In this document: piece by piece, positions 1 to 10,197 of the stretch
How the letters are laid out: the number at the start of each line of letters is the position of its first letter
How positions within the stretch are numbered: position 1 is the first letter of the stretch
Source of the DNA: Toxotes chatareus
Taxonomy: Eukaryota > Chordata > Actinopteri > Toxotidae
Assembly (NCBI GenBank): GCA_016801885.1
Contig: CM028890.1
Span: 15,926,001-15,990,000, forward strand
Direction: 5' to 3'
DNA length: 64,000 nucleotides
Position numbers and translations under genes: made by a program
Notes under the pieces: model-generated
Told to the model about the DNA's origin: nothing
The model's database searches: none
Seen by the model: only the letters and a program-made list of their open reading frames with translations

Positions 1-3000
1 GAATTATAGATTATTTATATGTCCTCAGAAAGCCACAGAGCTTTAACTACACTGGCATTAAGAAAAAAGAGTTTGAGAGTGAAGTTTGAAGGATCTTAGT
101 CAAATGTTTGACAGATATATAAATTGTAAAACCTTAAATGTCTTTAAGTCTGATTATTGAACCATTGTCACGGAAAACGCAATGTTCTTGTTTCTTTCTG
201 GGCTCTTAATTGTCCATTTGAACTAATGAGCTAGTTTAATAAAATTAAAGTTTAATGAAATGCTTTATAATACGTGATTTGAAGGTAGCTTAACCGCATC
301 AAATCATGTGAATTCCACTGGAGTCAGAGGCTGTAGAGACGACAGTTCTGCTAAGCTCGGCTACTTAACTTTTAGCAGGACTAGTTTATTTGGTTTTACT
401 TTTTGCTCCATTATGATTCTTTACAGGCCTTATTCACATGGCAAGAAAAGCGCGATAACTAACATGTTGGAGCATCAAAATTTATTTTTCAATTACACGA
501 AATAGGGTAACTTAGTTTTAGCTAAGGCTAACTCACCAGCATGCCTTAAACCAGGGGCACTTTGGTTTTTACCACTGTCTTCTATTTTGTTTCAACATTA
601 ACATGTTGTTTCCCCCCAAGAAAAATCACATTTCTAAGAGTTAATAATTTAAATGTGTTAAGATGTCAAAAGAATTTGCAGTTCTGTTGTTTGATCTTGG
701 GGTTGTATAGTAATATTAGATATTAATTGTGAGATGAAAGTCCAAATACTGATGAATGCTGATAAATACACCCACTCAGTACACATCATATTGAGTAAAC
801 TGACTTACTTTTGTTATGGCAACCTCTGTTCTTTTACCACTCATAAAAATCCCCCAAATAAAATCCACATCCATCTTCGCCAAGCACTTAGACAGTATTT
901 GGAAAAGCAATTCACAACAGCAGCATAAGCTCTGGAAAGAGTAGCCGGCTCTGGCTTTATGGGTTGTACTTGCTTCAGGAGGGCTTACCCACTTAACTAA
1001 CTGTGAACAACAACTGGAGTGCAGAGGACCAACAATGTAAATGGAAGGTGACAAGAACTCCGCTCTCCCTGCTGCAGACATGCAGCCTGATGGACAAACC
1101 AAAGGCTTTAATCAGCCAAACAAGGAAGAAACACATGCTTTCCTTTCTAAACACACATAGAAGTGCACACATGCAGTATCGGATCTGAAACTGTACATAC
1201 ACACACCATCAGTAGGCTTGTGTCAGTCTGGAGCTTCTTCAGGACCAGTGTCCTGCTCCTTCTTTTAATCCTCTCTCCACCCCTCGGCTCCCCCACCCAC
1301 CTCATCCCCTGAAAAGGCTGGAGGCGTCGGGGTGTAAACAGCTCCAGAGTGCCGGGGTGAAATGAACCAGCAGACAGGCTCATGTAGACTCCCAGCTCGC
1401 TGATCTAAAAGGGGCTAAACACTCCCAGCTGTAGCATTAGTGACTCAGAATGGCACCTCTCCTGAGAGCCAGCGAGGATCTGTAGCCCTCTGTCCTACCT
1501 CGCACTGCTGTTAGGTTTTAAATCAGCTCTGAGACAGAGGGAGATGGAGAGCTGAGGAGTCAGCACAGTTTGGTTTTAGGTTGCAGCAGTGGCGTTTACA
1601 CTGTCTGTCTCTGCCTGCCTGAATTATGCTCACTTTTTCTCTCCTCGTCCTCTTGTTCCTTCTCCCACTCCTCAGTGTCTGTAACTTTGCTTTCCCTCGG
1701 ATGGATCGCTACAGCTGGAACATGCAGGATTGCACATATGCACCAACAGGTCTTATCGTGACCTGTGATCCTTAACTTTTTGTCAGTCTTCCATCTCATT
1801 GCACAGACAGAACAACTGAGATTGTTTTTGACTGTTAAATAAACGTGCTGCACTACATATCTGTGAGATCTTATGAACACACGAACAGTACATGCTCGAA
1901 TACGTTGCTATGGGCGCGCTTCGTTGCTGCAGTTCAGTGCCAAGGTTATACAAAGCCCCTTAGAGATAACATGTGGTTTCAAAGATGTTGGAGGTATCTG
2001 TAGGCAGAAGGTTGTTTCACCCGACTAACTTGCATTTCTCAACACAGAAGTTACAGAGTGCTTTACAAGAAGAAGAAAAGTGAAAGAGGGAATGAAAAGG
2101 GGCAGAGAAGACAGAGAATACAAAGCACAAAGTTGAAGCTGTGTTGGTTTAAAAGAAGCAAGAGGAAAGTGGGATATATGCTCTTATTTAGCTTCTGTGA
2201 GACTTTGCAAGAGGCTGCTCCAAAACAACAGCAAAAGCAAAATTACCTCTAGTTTTTAACCTTGACTCTGGAACAGCCAGAACCCTTAACTTTTCTTTAC
2301 TGTTTTAAATCATTACACATGTAATAAATGTTGATGAGAAGGAAGGTCCTGTGATATAAGCAAAAGCTCCAGAACAGCCACTAATTGGCCTTGGCATTCT
2401 TTTTTTTCAAGTACTGTTTCCAACCAACAATTAACCATTAAGTTGCACAAAGCAAGCAATCTGCAGGTTCTGTATTGCGTGCACAGGCACAAAATGATTC
2501 CGCTTTTTAAGAATTTTCTTAAATCTTAGCGTTTTTTTGTTATGAAGTAGGAGGACAAAAACACTCTTTGGTTGGTTCTTTGGCCTCAACCAAAGACAAG
2601 GGGCCACACTGACAACACGTCAATTTTGGTCACAGTAAACATTCCCCTTGGTCATATTGCAATGCAAAAATGGGGGAAAATCCACAGTCCTTGTTCTGCA
2701 CAAAAATGAATTCCAAAGTCTGTTTAGTATTAAAAAAAATGGTACGTGACTGATCCTTAATTATCTTTTGAATTTTTTGTATTTGCTAAGAGCATAGCTC
2801 TTTGGATGGCAGTGTCCATCCTTTGGTCCATCTGTTGGTTGGCTGGTCCACCAGTTTGGTCCTGAAATATCTCAACTTCTGGATTAATTAATTCCCATGA
2901 AATTCTGCACAGATGCTCATAGTACCCAGAGGATATATCCTAATGACTTTTCCAAAAGCAATACTTTTTTGAAGAACTGATCCAGGATAGATGAAGACCA

Positions 3001-3682
3001 TGTAAAGTTCCTACAACTGAGTACTACTCCTGTTTTTGAAGTATGTGATGCTCTGACCTCCGCTGACTTTCATATTTGGCGGGGGCCACAAAGGAACCTG
3101 ATGAGCTCATGCAATGGCCGCTCCGCAGCCAGCATGATCCTCCACCCAGCACGTACTATATATAAACATCTGCATCCGTGACACTTCTTATCACCTGTCC
3201 TGCATCTCCGTGGTTTTTTTTGTCTGGGACCTCCGCGAGGTGCTCTCGCTATGCCTCGTTCCCCCTGCTTGTACCTCTGCCACAGGAATAACCCTGAAGA
3301 ATGCCTTTGACAAGTATATCGCAGATGCTGCCTTTTGTTGCCGGACTGGGGTTGTTTGCATGGATGTATGAACCGACAAGCCAACACTAGCCACACTAGC
3401 TGGCAGCAAACACTGGCCTTTTACTGAAGCAGCAACAAACACGCATTGAAGACGTGATTTATGTGACACGTCGACTTGCTCAGGGGCCCACGGGGCTTTT
3501 TTTTTTTTTTTTTTACAGTATCTGGACAATTGTGAGTGTATAGACATCATATTGCCCGCATGTTGTGCCTTTAGTTTATGTTACCCTTTTCAAAGAGAGT
3601 TCTGGGAGGAGAAAAGTTGACAGAGTGAAGGCTTGTTCTTGTTCTTACATTCCTATCTCCCTCATTTTTTCTTTCTCTCCAG
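1..3682. other. Intergenic / 5' flank of artn, no gene recognised
   Basis: I find no coding exon with family resemblance here; the short open frames have no domain-like content and are broken by stops in every frame. The stretch holds one dispersed repeat fragment near 2.82-2.98 kb (separate entry). It also has a TATA-like run TATATATAAA at about 3157-3166, which could belong to an artn promoter, and a long T tract at about 3498-3514. The GC-richer piece at 3.1-3.45 kb may be a non-coding first exon of artn or an unrecognised repeat; the sequence alone does not decide. Confidence 0.5.
2820..2985 (+). repeat. Dispersed teleost repeat fragment (copy 1 of 2 here)
   Basis: The segment contains AAATATCTCAAC, CCATGAAATTCTGCACAGA and CCCAGAGGATATATCCTAAT. 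These are the diverged core phrases of a repeat I know from many fish genomes. A second, shorter copy with CCCCAGATGATGTATCCTAA lies at about 63.73-63.83 kb, so the family occurs at both ends of this window. Recognition is from familiarity with fish sequence, not a database search. Confidence 0.6.
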
Positions 3683-3753
3683 GTGGGACCAGATGGAGGG
3701 TTCGGAGGAAGGATAGACATGAGATTACCTCTGTAATGTCAGCAAAGGCCAAG
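3683..3753 (+). promoter_or_regulatory. artn leader exon with two short upstream ORFs
   Basis: The exon is bounded by CTTTCTCTCCAG before 3683 and AAG|GTTTGT after 3753. It holds ATG at 3693 (frame MEGSEEG, stop at 3714-3716) and ATG at 3719 (frame MRLPL, stop at 3734-3736). The second stop overlaps the proposed artn ATG at 3736 by one base (TAATG). This would suit termination-reinitiation control if the exon is real; transcript support is not visible from sequence. Confidence 0.4.
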
Positions 3754-5926
3754 GTTTGTCAGAAACAGGCATTGTTGCCAAAAGAACACCATGAAACTTT
3801 TTACCGCCGTCTTATGTTCTGTTACTTCTTCTATTCTCCATCTCTTTCTTTTCCTCCCTCTTCTCTTATTCATCATCAATTTATATGAAATCACCATCTC
3901 TGCGAACAACCACCAGCCTTATCACTTTTCATTTTCAATGGACAGATAACTATAAACCAGGGGATGACTTATGTGTAGTTATAAATTGTTAATGAAATCC
4001 ATATCCACAAGGCTCAGGACTGAGCTTTCCATAAAACCATGTCAGCCAAAGCCAAAGCTTTCACCGCTAAATTATAAGCCAGTGGACAACACTTGATCCA
4101 GGGCGGAAAGAAAGCAGAGTTATTTGACTTAAGTATTACTGAAGAGTAAGTGGGATTACTTTTGATGAAATAGGCTTAAGACAGATCCTTTGAAGAGTTC
4201 TGTGTGGGTTATGTGCTCTTATAAATGTTATCTCATTGTCTTTATCTGTTTTTATATTTGTAAATCACTTTGTCAGCTTAGTTTTGTTAATGTGTACATG
4301 GTCACAATGTAAGCACTGATATGGCATCATGATTTAATTATTATTTACATTTTAATATAAATATGTGACTAAACAGCTAGTTCCTCTGGTGGAGACCATC
4401 TTTTCTTTCTAAGTAAACTTCCCCGAAGAACTGTACACCATTCTGTAATTATTACCTTTCTGCAGGTTGAGTACAGTACATCATCAAAATCTACGTAAAG
4501 CAAGAGTATATTATATGAATATTGGATTTATATTCGGCAGGTGAAAAAAAAATATATATATATGCTGATGTTGCTTTGTATCTGCTGAATGTGTAAAAGG
4601 GCAACTGTTAAGAGGTTCTCCATATCAACTTTATGAGGTGATAGCGTGTCAAAGCCATGTTTACAACTTGTTAGACTGCCACCAGGTGGCCAAAAATAAT
4701 TTCAAAAAATATCAACAAATGCAACTTTAAGAATGACTAACTTTGTAAACTAATTTTCACACCCTAATGCCAATTGTGTTTTTGAAAAGCAATCCCTGGC
4801 TTATTCACTCATTTATTTATGCATTATGCCAGCTTCACTGTGCAAGAAAGTCAAATTTAAAAAATCCCTCTGATTTCCTTCTGGCGGCTCACATGTTATC
4901 TGTGTCCTGTAGGTGCTGCTCTGGGTGCTCCTCTCTCTGCTGCCTCTAGCGGAAGGAGCTCACATGAAAGCTGGTACTGCTGGTGCGGCATCAGACTCAG
5001 GCCACGCTGTGGGCCTTCTGGGAGGCCAGGAGGAGCGAGAGCTTCCTGTGACGTTACCAGAGGTGGTAGAGGACGAGGAGCAGGAAGACGACAGTGACCC
5101 TTACTCTACTTGGCATGCTCTATATGGTACTGTAGCTCTTATGAACGAGTAATTTACAGCACATCTGCTTCACCACACAGAGTATTAAGAGTGGAAAGAG
5201 GGCATATGGCTGGAGATCTGCTTTGTGTCTGAGTCATCTAAATATATTTACTTGTGATTTAAAAGTTGACATGTTATTTTAAGTTAAAGGGTAGAGTGAA
5301 ATCTTAGATTCTGCAGCAGATTTTGAATGTTGTTGTCCCTAATTACTCTTAATAAATACTGACTTTCCCTAGAACTCTCTTTGTTTACCACTCTTTACCA
5401 CTCCTTTTTCCTCTCCATTTCAGACCCCTTTGTAATGGATGAGGTGGATGACCATCCCAGTAGTCGCTGGGCGGGGCGCTCTCCACGCTCCTCTGACCCC
5501 ACAGAACCTCAACCCAAGGGATCACAGAAGAAAAAGAAGAAGAGGAAGAGGAAAGGAAAGGAGGAAGAGGAAGAGACAGGAAAAAGAGATAAAAAGGGTA
5601 AAGGTAAAAACAGGCGGCCAAAGCAGAGCAGCAGGGACTGCCGTGTAGAGAAGAGAGAGATGAAGGTTCGGGACCTGGGCCTGGGGTTTGACTCGGATGA
5701 GATCGTCCTCTTTAAGTTTTGCGTGGGCTCCTGCCAGTCTTCAAGAACAAATTACGACCTGGCACTGAAGGCGCTGCTGGAAAACGGGTCGCTGCCTCGG
5801 CGCAAGGTCAGCAGCAACCCCTGCTGCCGGCCCAACCGGTACGAGTCGGTTTCCTTCATGGACGCCCAGACCACGTGGAGGACCATCCAGTCTTTATCTG
5901 CCGCCAGCTGCATGTGTATGGGCTGA
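3736..5926 (+). CDS. artn: Artemin-like GDNF-family neurotrophic factor, 3 coding exons
   Basis: Secreted cystine-knot ligand of the GDNF family, which in vertebrates signals through a GFRalpha co-receptor and RET. Proposed coding exons: 3736-3753, 4913-5126 and 5424-5926, joined in phase 0 then phase 1, giving 244 aa. Exons 1 and 2 join into MSAKAK plus a strongly hydrophobic run ending LPLAEG, a good signal peptide. Residues about 110-147 are a very basic Lys/Glu low-complexity block with several possible proprotein-convertase sites but no unambiguous RX(K/R)R. The mature domain starts near C150 and has the family's seven cysteines (C150, FCVGSC, CC, CMC) and LGLGFDSDEIV. Its ending YESVSFMD..TWRT..LSAASCMCMG resembles artemin more than GDNF, neurturin or persephin. 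Exon 3 is certain and exon 2 very likely. The 18-nt first coding piece is the weakest part; it sits in an exon 3683-3753 with acceptor and donor consensus. A long AU-rich 3'UTR follows. Confidence 0.9.
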
Positions 5927-7170
5927 GGATATAAAACGAGGGAGAGGGTGATGAGAGCGAGCGTCACCCGTCCTGAAGGAAGAGGAGTCAAGAGGCTCAG
6001 AGTGGATGTTGTATGAGGAAGGCCTGGGTGTATGAAACGGCCGGGCGGCGGGTGGGCTGTCATATACACAGAGCAGGGGAAGTGATGAAGGCCACTTTTT
6101 GGCTTCCTGTGGTGCATTTCCAGTGGAGGAGGAAGAGGTCTGTGTACAGCTGGACGATTGAGGGCGAAAATCAGAGAGTGGGGGGGAGGTCATCAGGGAA
6201 TCACAGTGTGGATTTACAGTTGCACCATCAAAGGATAAATTGTATTCAACTGAGCGACTGGTAACTAATGCAGGATACAGCAGAGCAGTTATTACTCACC
6301 GAAGAGACTCTTTATGTGAGCATAGCTCTTTTGATTTTTTTATATGGGCCGAGACCTGAAGGTTGAAGCTCAAGAGATGAAAAGAAAAGACGCGGTTAAA
6401 GGACTGACACTGTGTTTATATTTAGATTCGAACTAAAAGACACTTCTATGATATGATGTTTACTATTACAGTGAAGCCAGTTCTTAACAGAAGCTCAGTA
6501 TTTTTTTTTTTTTTCCACACACAAACAGGGACATAACATCGTATAATTTCTATGTTCAGGTGAACTCAGCCAAATGGATGCCATGCATCTTCATGTATTA
6601 CTGTATAAAAGTAAAATATATTTATTTCTGATAAATTATTTATTTATTATAGCTTCATATGAGAGCTGTTTTTATGAACTCTATATATTGTAGCTAAATA
6701 TCTATTTATTGCCAAGATTCAAATTTCATATTGACAGTTACTTCTGCTCACATACAGTGCGTAATAGGTGCTGATTTTCACATTTATTAAAGGCCTCCTG
6801 AACGTGGGCTGAACAGATTGGATGCAATTTACATTTATGAAATTAGTTTAGGGATTTTTATATTTTCCTTACATTTCATCCCAGGGAGACTTTTGAAAAA
6901 TCCTAATAACAGACATCAGAAACACATTGAAAGGATGCAGTATATTTAATTTCTTTTTTTTTTCTCAACAGCATCACATACTCACATACCAGTGAGTTGA
7001 TCTCTAGTTTTGTGGTGAATTCTGGGTAATGATATCAGCTTTTACACAGCATCATTGAAACAAAAAATCAGTTTTACATCTAGAATGTATGTACAGCAAA
7101 CAAGTGAAACATTTATACTACAGGACCTCAACATTTAAAGTGATCGAGTGATTGAATTCAGTATGTCACA

Positions 7171-7213
7171 TTATTATTATTATTATTAATATTATTAATA
7201 TTATTATTATTAT
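7171..7213. repeat. (ATT)n microsatellite
   Basis: Interrupted run of ATT trinucleotides between the artn stop and the putative artn poly(A) signal. Confidence 0.9.
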
Positions 7214-7254
7214 ATAAAGGTTTCTTTATTTTTGTATGGTATTATCCTCCAGGG

Positions 7255-7260
7255 AATAAA
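7255..7260 (+). terminator. Poly(A) signal, probably artn
   Basis: Canonical AATAAA followed by a T-rich stretch, about 1.3 kb after the artn stop codon. An alternative ATTAAA lies at about 6785. Confidence 0.45.
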
Positions 7261-7609
7261 GTTTTTTAAATACACATCATGTTATCACTGGTTGCTTCAC
7301 ATATGGCACCAATTTAAACTGACTTAAAGAAGATTTCTCCAAGTGCTCCACAGCGATTTTTGCTGTGAACAGTATCAGCATCACTAGTTTTTTCCCCACC
7401 AATTTACAGAGGACTTTTTATGTTCTAGCGCCACCTGCTGGTTAAAAAATCAAATTCAAAAATGGAATTCTTTGGTCCCCAGTTTGGTCTGAAGGAAGTG
7501 TAGCACTCCTGCCACCTGTCTACCGGCTGAGAACAGTTGATGTAAAATTTAACAAAAGAAAAAGCTACATTCTTCTTTAAGTTGATCAGTGAGCTGTCTC
7601 CAATGTCAC

Positions 7610-7615
7610 TTTATT
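7610..7615 (-). terminator. Poly(A) signal candidate for the ptger4-like gene
   Basis: TTTATT on the plus strand, AATAAA on the minus strand, about 940 bp beyond the receptor stop codon. With the artn signal at 7255 on the other strand, the two convergent genes would end about 350 bp apart. Other TTTATT occurrences exist (for example near 7225), so this is one of several choices. Confidence 0.3.
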
Positions 7616-8555
7616 TTTCTCCACAGAACCAGCAACACATCCAGCAAACACCACAGGTTACACAGCTTACAGCAACAATATAGATTTTTTTTTTTTTTTT
7701 TTAAAGGTGATATGTTCGCTTTGGCTGTTTACAGCTGCAAATATCAAAACATTATATGTAAATATGCAATACAAAACAAAGTTTAACAAGGATCAGAAGG
7801 TCTACATTCAGTTTTCCCTGTATCATGCAACACTGTTAAATGGCACAGAGTAAATTAGCAGCATGTACATTTTCTTTAAGTTTGAAGTGCAGTGTTACAA
7901 CAACACATAATGAACATGTAATGTGAATGGTACATATGGATTCATATAGTGTAACAAACTCTTAGAGGGTCATACACTTATACCCATGGGGTATGATAAT
8001 ACTTAGTATAAATTTCCATGTTTGGACAGGCTTCATCTAAGGCTGCAGTGCTTTCAGCAGAGGTAAGAAATCAGGTTCCTCTTTAAAAAAAAAAAAAAGT
8101 TACCCCCAAAATATTTACCACCACCAGTGATACCATGCAGCCTTCCATATTCACGAGTTTACTGCAAACATGATCATGCAGGTTAATAAGTGAACAGTTT
8201 TACAAACAGCTTAAGCCAGTGGTTTTCTGGCCCTTATCTGAATGGACACATATTCTGGTTGAAGTTAAAAAGATGTTAGAAATGTAAAGCTGGACGTGTC
8301 ATGCTGCACAATCTGCTGTTGTACTTGTGTTGGACATATCTTTTAAAAATACCTTAAAATAAAGTCTAAATTAAATTCAGAGACCTTTCTGAGGCAGGGA
8401 TCATATAAGAGAGGTGTAGTGCTGAGTTTATCACTGGCAGTGTTGGGTTTTTTTCCTCACAGTTGAAATCGAAAGTCCCAGTTTGCTGTGCAGATGGAGA
8501 AGCTGCCAGACTCTGAAACGTTTCCAAACCTCTGTTGGTAGATAATAAATGTCCA
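7616..8555 (-). other. ptger4-like 3'UTR or intergenic spacer
   Basis: No coding signal on either strand. It contains poly(T) at about 7685-7702 and poly(A) at about 8082-8097. Probably the 3'UTR of the receptor gene, which is transcribed leftwards. Confidence 0.4.
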
Positions 8556-10154
8556 TCATAAGCATTTCGCTGACTGACAGGAGCTCGGCGTGCTGAATGT
8601 GCACGTGACAATGTCCACTCTTCTAACGTGCGCAGAGAGCAGCGGTGTTGGGCTGCGTCCTGGAGAGGACTTGGCCGCCACTTCCTGTTTGGAATCAGCT
8701 GCTTCTTCCTTCTCACACCCGAGGATCGCGGTGGACTCGACGCTGAACGGGTGAAAGTTGACCCGGGCGGTGTCGTACTCCCACGCTTGTCTCATTGCGA
8801 AGTCTGTGAAGGACTCATTTCTGATCGACGCCTGGTGCTCTGCGTCGTTCCTGTAGCTGGCTGTGCGTAATGACGCGTAACTGGTATCGTTGCTGTTTAA
8901 AGACGGAGGGGAGTGGTGACCTCCTGCCCAGCCAGTGTTGTCTCTACGGCCGTCCTTAACTCGTGCCGCTATCCTTTTCAGTTTCTCACAGCCCTTTAGC
9001 AGCAGGTTTTTCCTGCACAAAATGTAAACCCAGGGGTCTAATATGGGGTTGAATGAGGCGAAGCGGATCGCCAACAGGTCGCTCCGGTAGTCAGGCTTCC
9101 CGCCAGCAGATATATAGGCAGGGTCATATAACTGGTTGACGAATATTCGCACCTGTCAGGTAGAAACACACGGACAGAGAATGTCTGAGATAAGTATTCA
9201 TTCATTCATAATGTCAAGTAAAATAGACGTCAGTAACTAAATGTGTTTGGCACATATAACTCTAGAGTAGACAGTTGGAATAGAAAAGCCTGTTGTTCTT
9301 ACCACTAAAGGGATAGAGCAGACCAGGAAAACGATGGTCATGAAGATCAGAAGCCAGAACATTTGGATCTCCGCCGCCGAGGTGACCGACGGCAGCCGGG
9401 GGAAGAGGCGACGTGAGCCTCCCTGCTCACACAACTCCGTCCTGACTATTCCCGCCCTCTGATTCATCCCCACCAGAGACCTGCACACCGCCAAGTTACA
9501 CAAAACTGTCACTGCGATCAGCACCAGCATCACGCCGCCATACAGGAAGGAGTAGCAGGCTCCGAGTGGATCCATCGCCCTCCAGTCCAGAAAGCACCAA
9601 GTCCCGGGAAAGTGCCTGACGTGCTGCCCGAAGCCAAAACTGGGCATAATGCACAGTACTATGTTAGCGAGATAGGTGACCAGCAGCGCAAAACGCGCCA
9701 TTGTCCGGTCTATGTGCTGGGAGTAGAAATAGGCATGGTTTATGGCCAGGTATCGCTCCACGGCCATGGCGCACAGGATGGACATCCCAGCTGACCCGAA
9801 GAAGAGCATGGAGAAGGAGAAGAAGTGGCAGAGCAGCGCTCCTCCTGGCCAGCGGCTGGCTACGTATGTGGCGATCACCACCGGGCTGGTGAAGCATGTG
9901 CCCAACAGGTCTGTGATGGCCATGCCGCAGACCAGAGTGTAGAAAGTCGTTTCCTTCTGTTCCTTTTTGGAGATGCACAGCACCACAATGGCGATGAGGT
10001 TCCCCAGGACTCCCACGGCAAACATCGTGGCTGAAGTGACCAGAGACTTGGACTCCAGCCGGAGCGCGCTGTGGTTTTGGCTGAGAGTGAGAGAAGACAG
10101 CGGCTCAGAAACATTCGCGTCCAGTTCTCCAAACGCAAGTGTGTCGTTGATCAT
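8556..10154 (-). CDS. ptger4: Prostaglandin E2 receptor EP4 subtype-like GPCR, 2 exons
   Basis: Seven-transmembrane receptor of the prostanoid family; EP4 couples PGE2 to Gs/cAMP at the plasma membrane. Coding exons on the minus strand are 10154-9303 and 9152-8556. The exons join in phase 0 as IPLV|VRIFVNQ, matching the intron position expected after TM6 in this family. Product 482 aa, close to the usual length of about 490. The N-terminus has sequons at N3, N14 and N27. TM3 ends in ERYLAINHAYFYS, and extracellular loop 2 has FPGTWCF. TM7 has R314 in LLAIRFASFNPILDPW, the conserved arginine that binds the prostanoid carboxylate. The Ser/Thr-rich cytoplasmic tail runs from about 345 and ends SAKCL. 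I chose ATG 10154, the first in-frame ATG. Teleosts carry several EP4 paralogues (ptger4a/b/c), and I cannot tell which this is. The gene is convergent with artn. Confidence 0.93.
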
Positions 10155-10197
10155 TATCAAAACCAACAATGCGCAAGGAGTTAAAGTGCAAGAACTT

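Larger units (their letters stand above)
5927..7260 (+). other. artn 3'UTR, AU-rich, ends at a poly(A) signal
   Basis: No gene lies downstream of the artn stop up to AATAAA at 7255-7260. The stretch carries ATTTATTT / TTATTTATTTATTA motifs around 6619-6652 and further ATTTAT motifs near 6705, which resemble AU-rich mRNA-instability elements. An (ATT)n tract lies at 7171-7213. The 3' end assignment is inferred from AATAAA alone. Confidence 0.5.
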
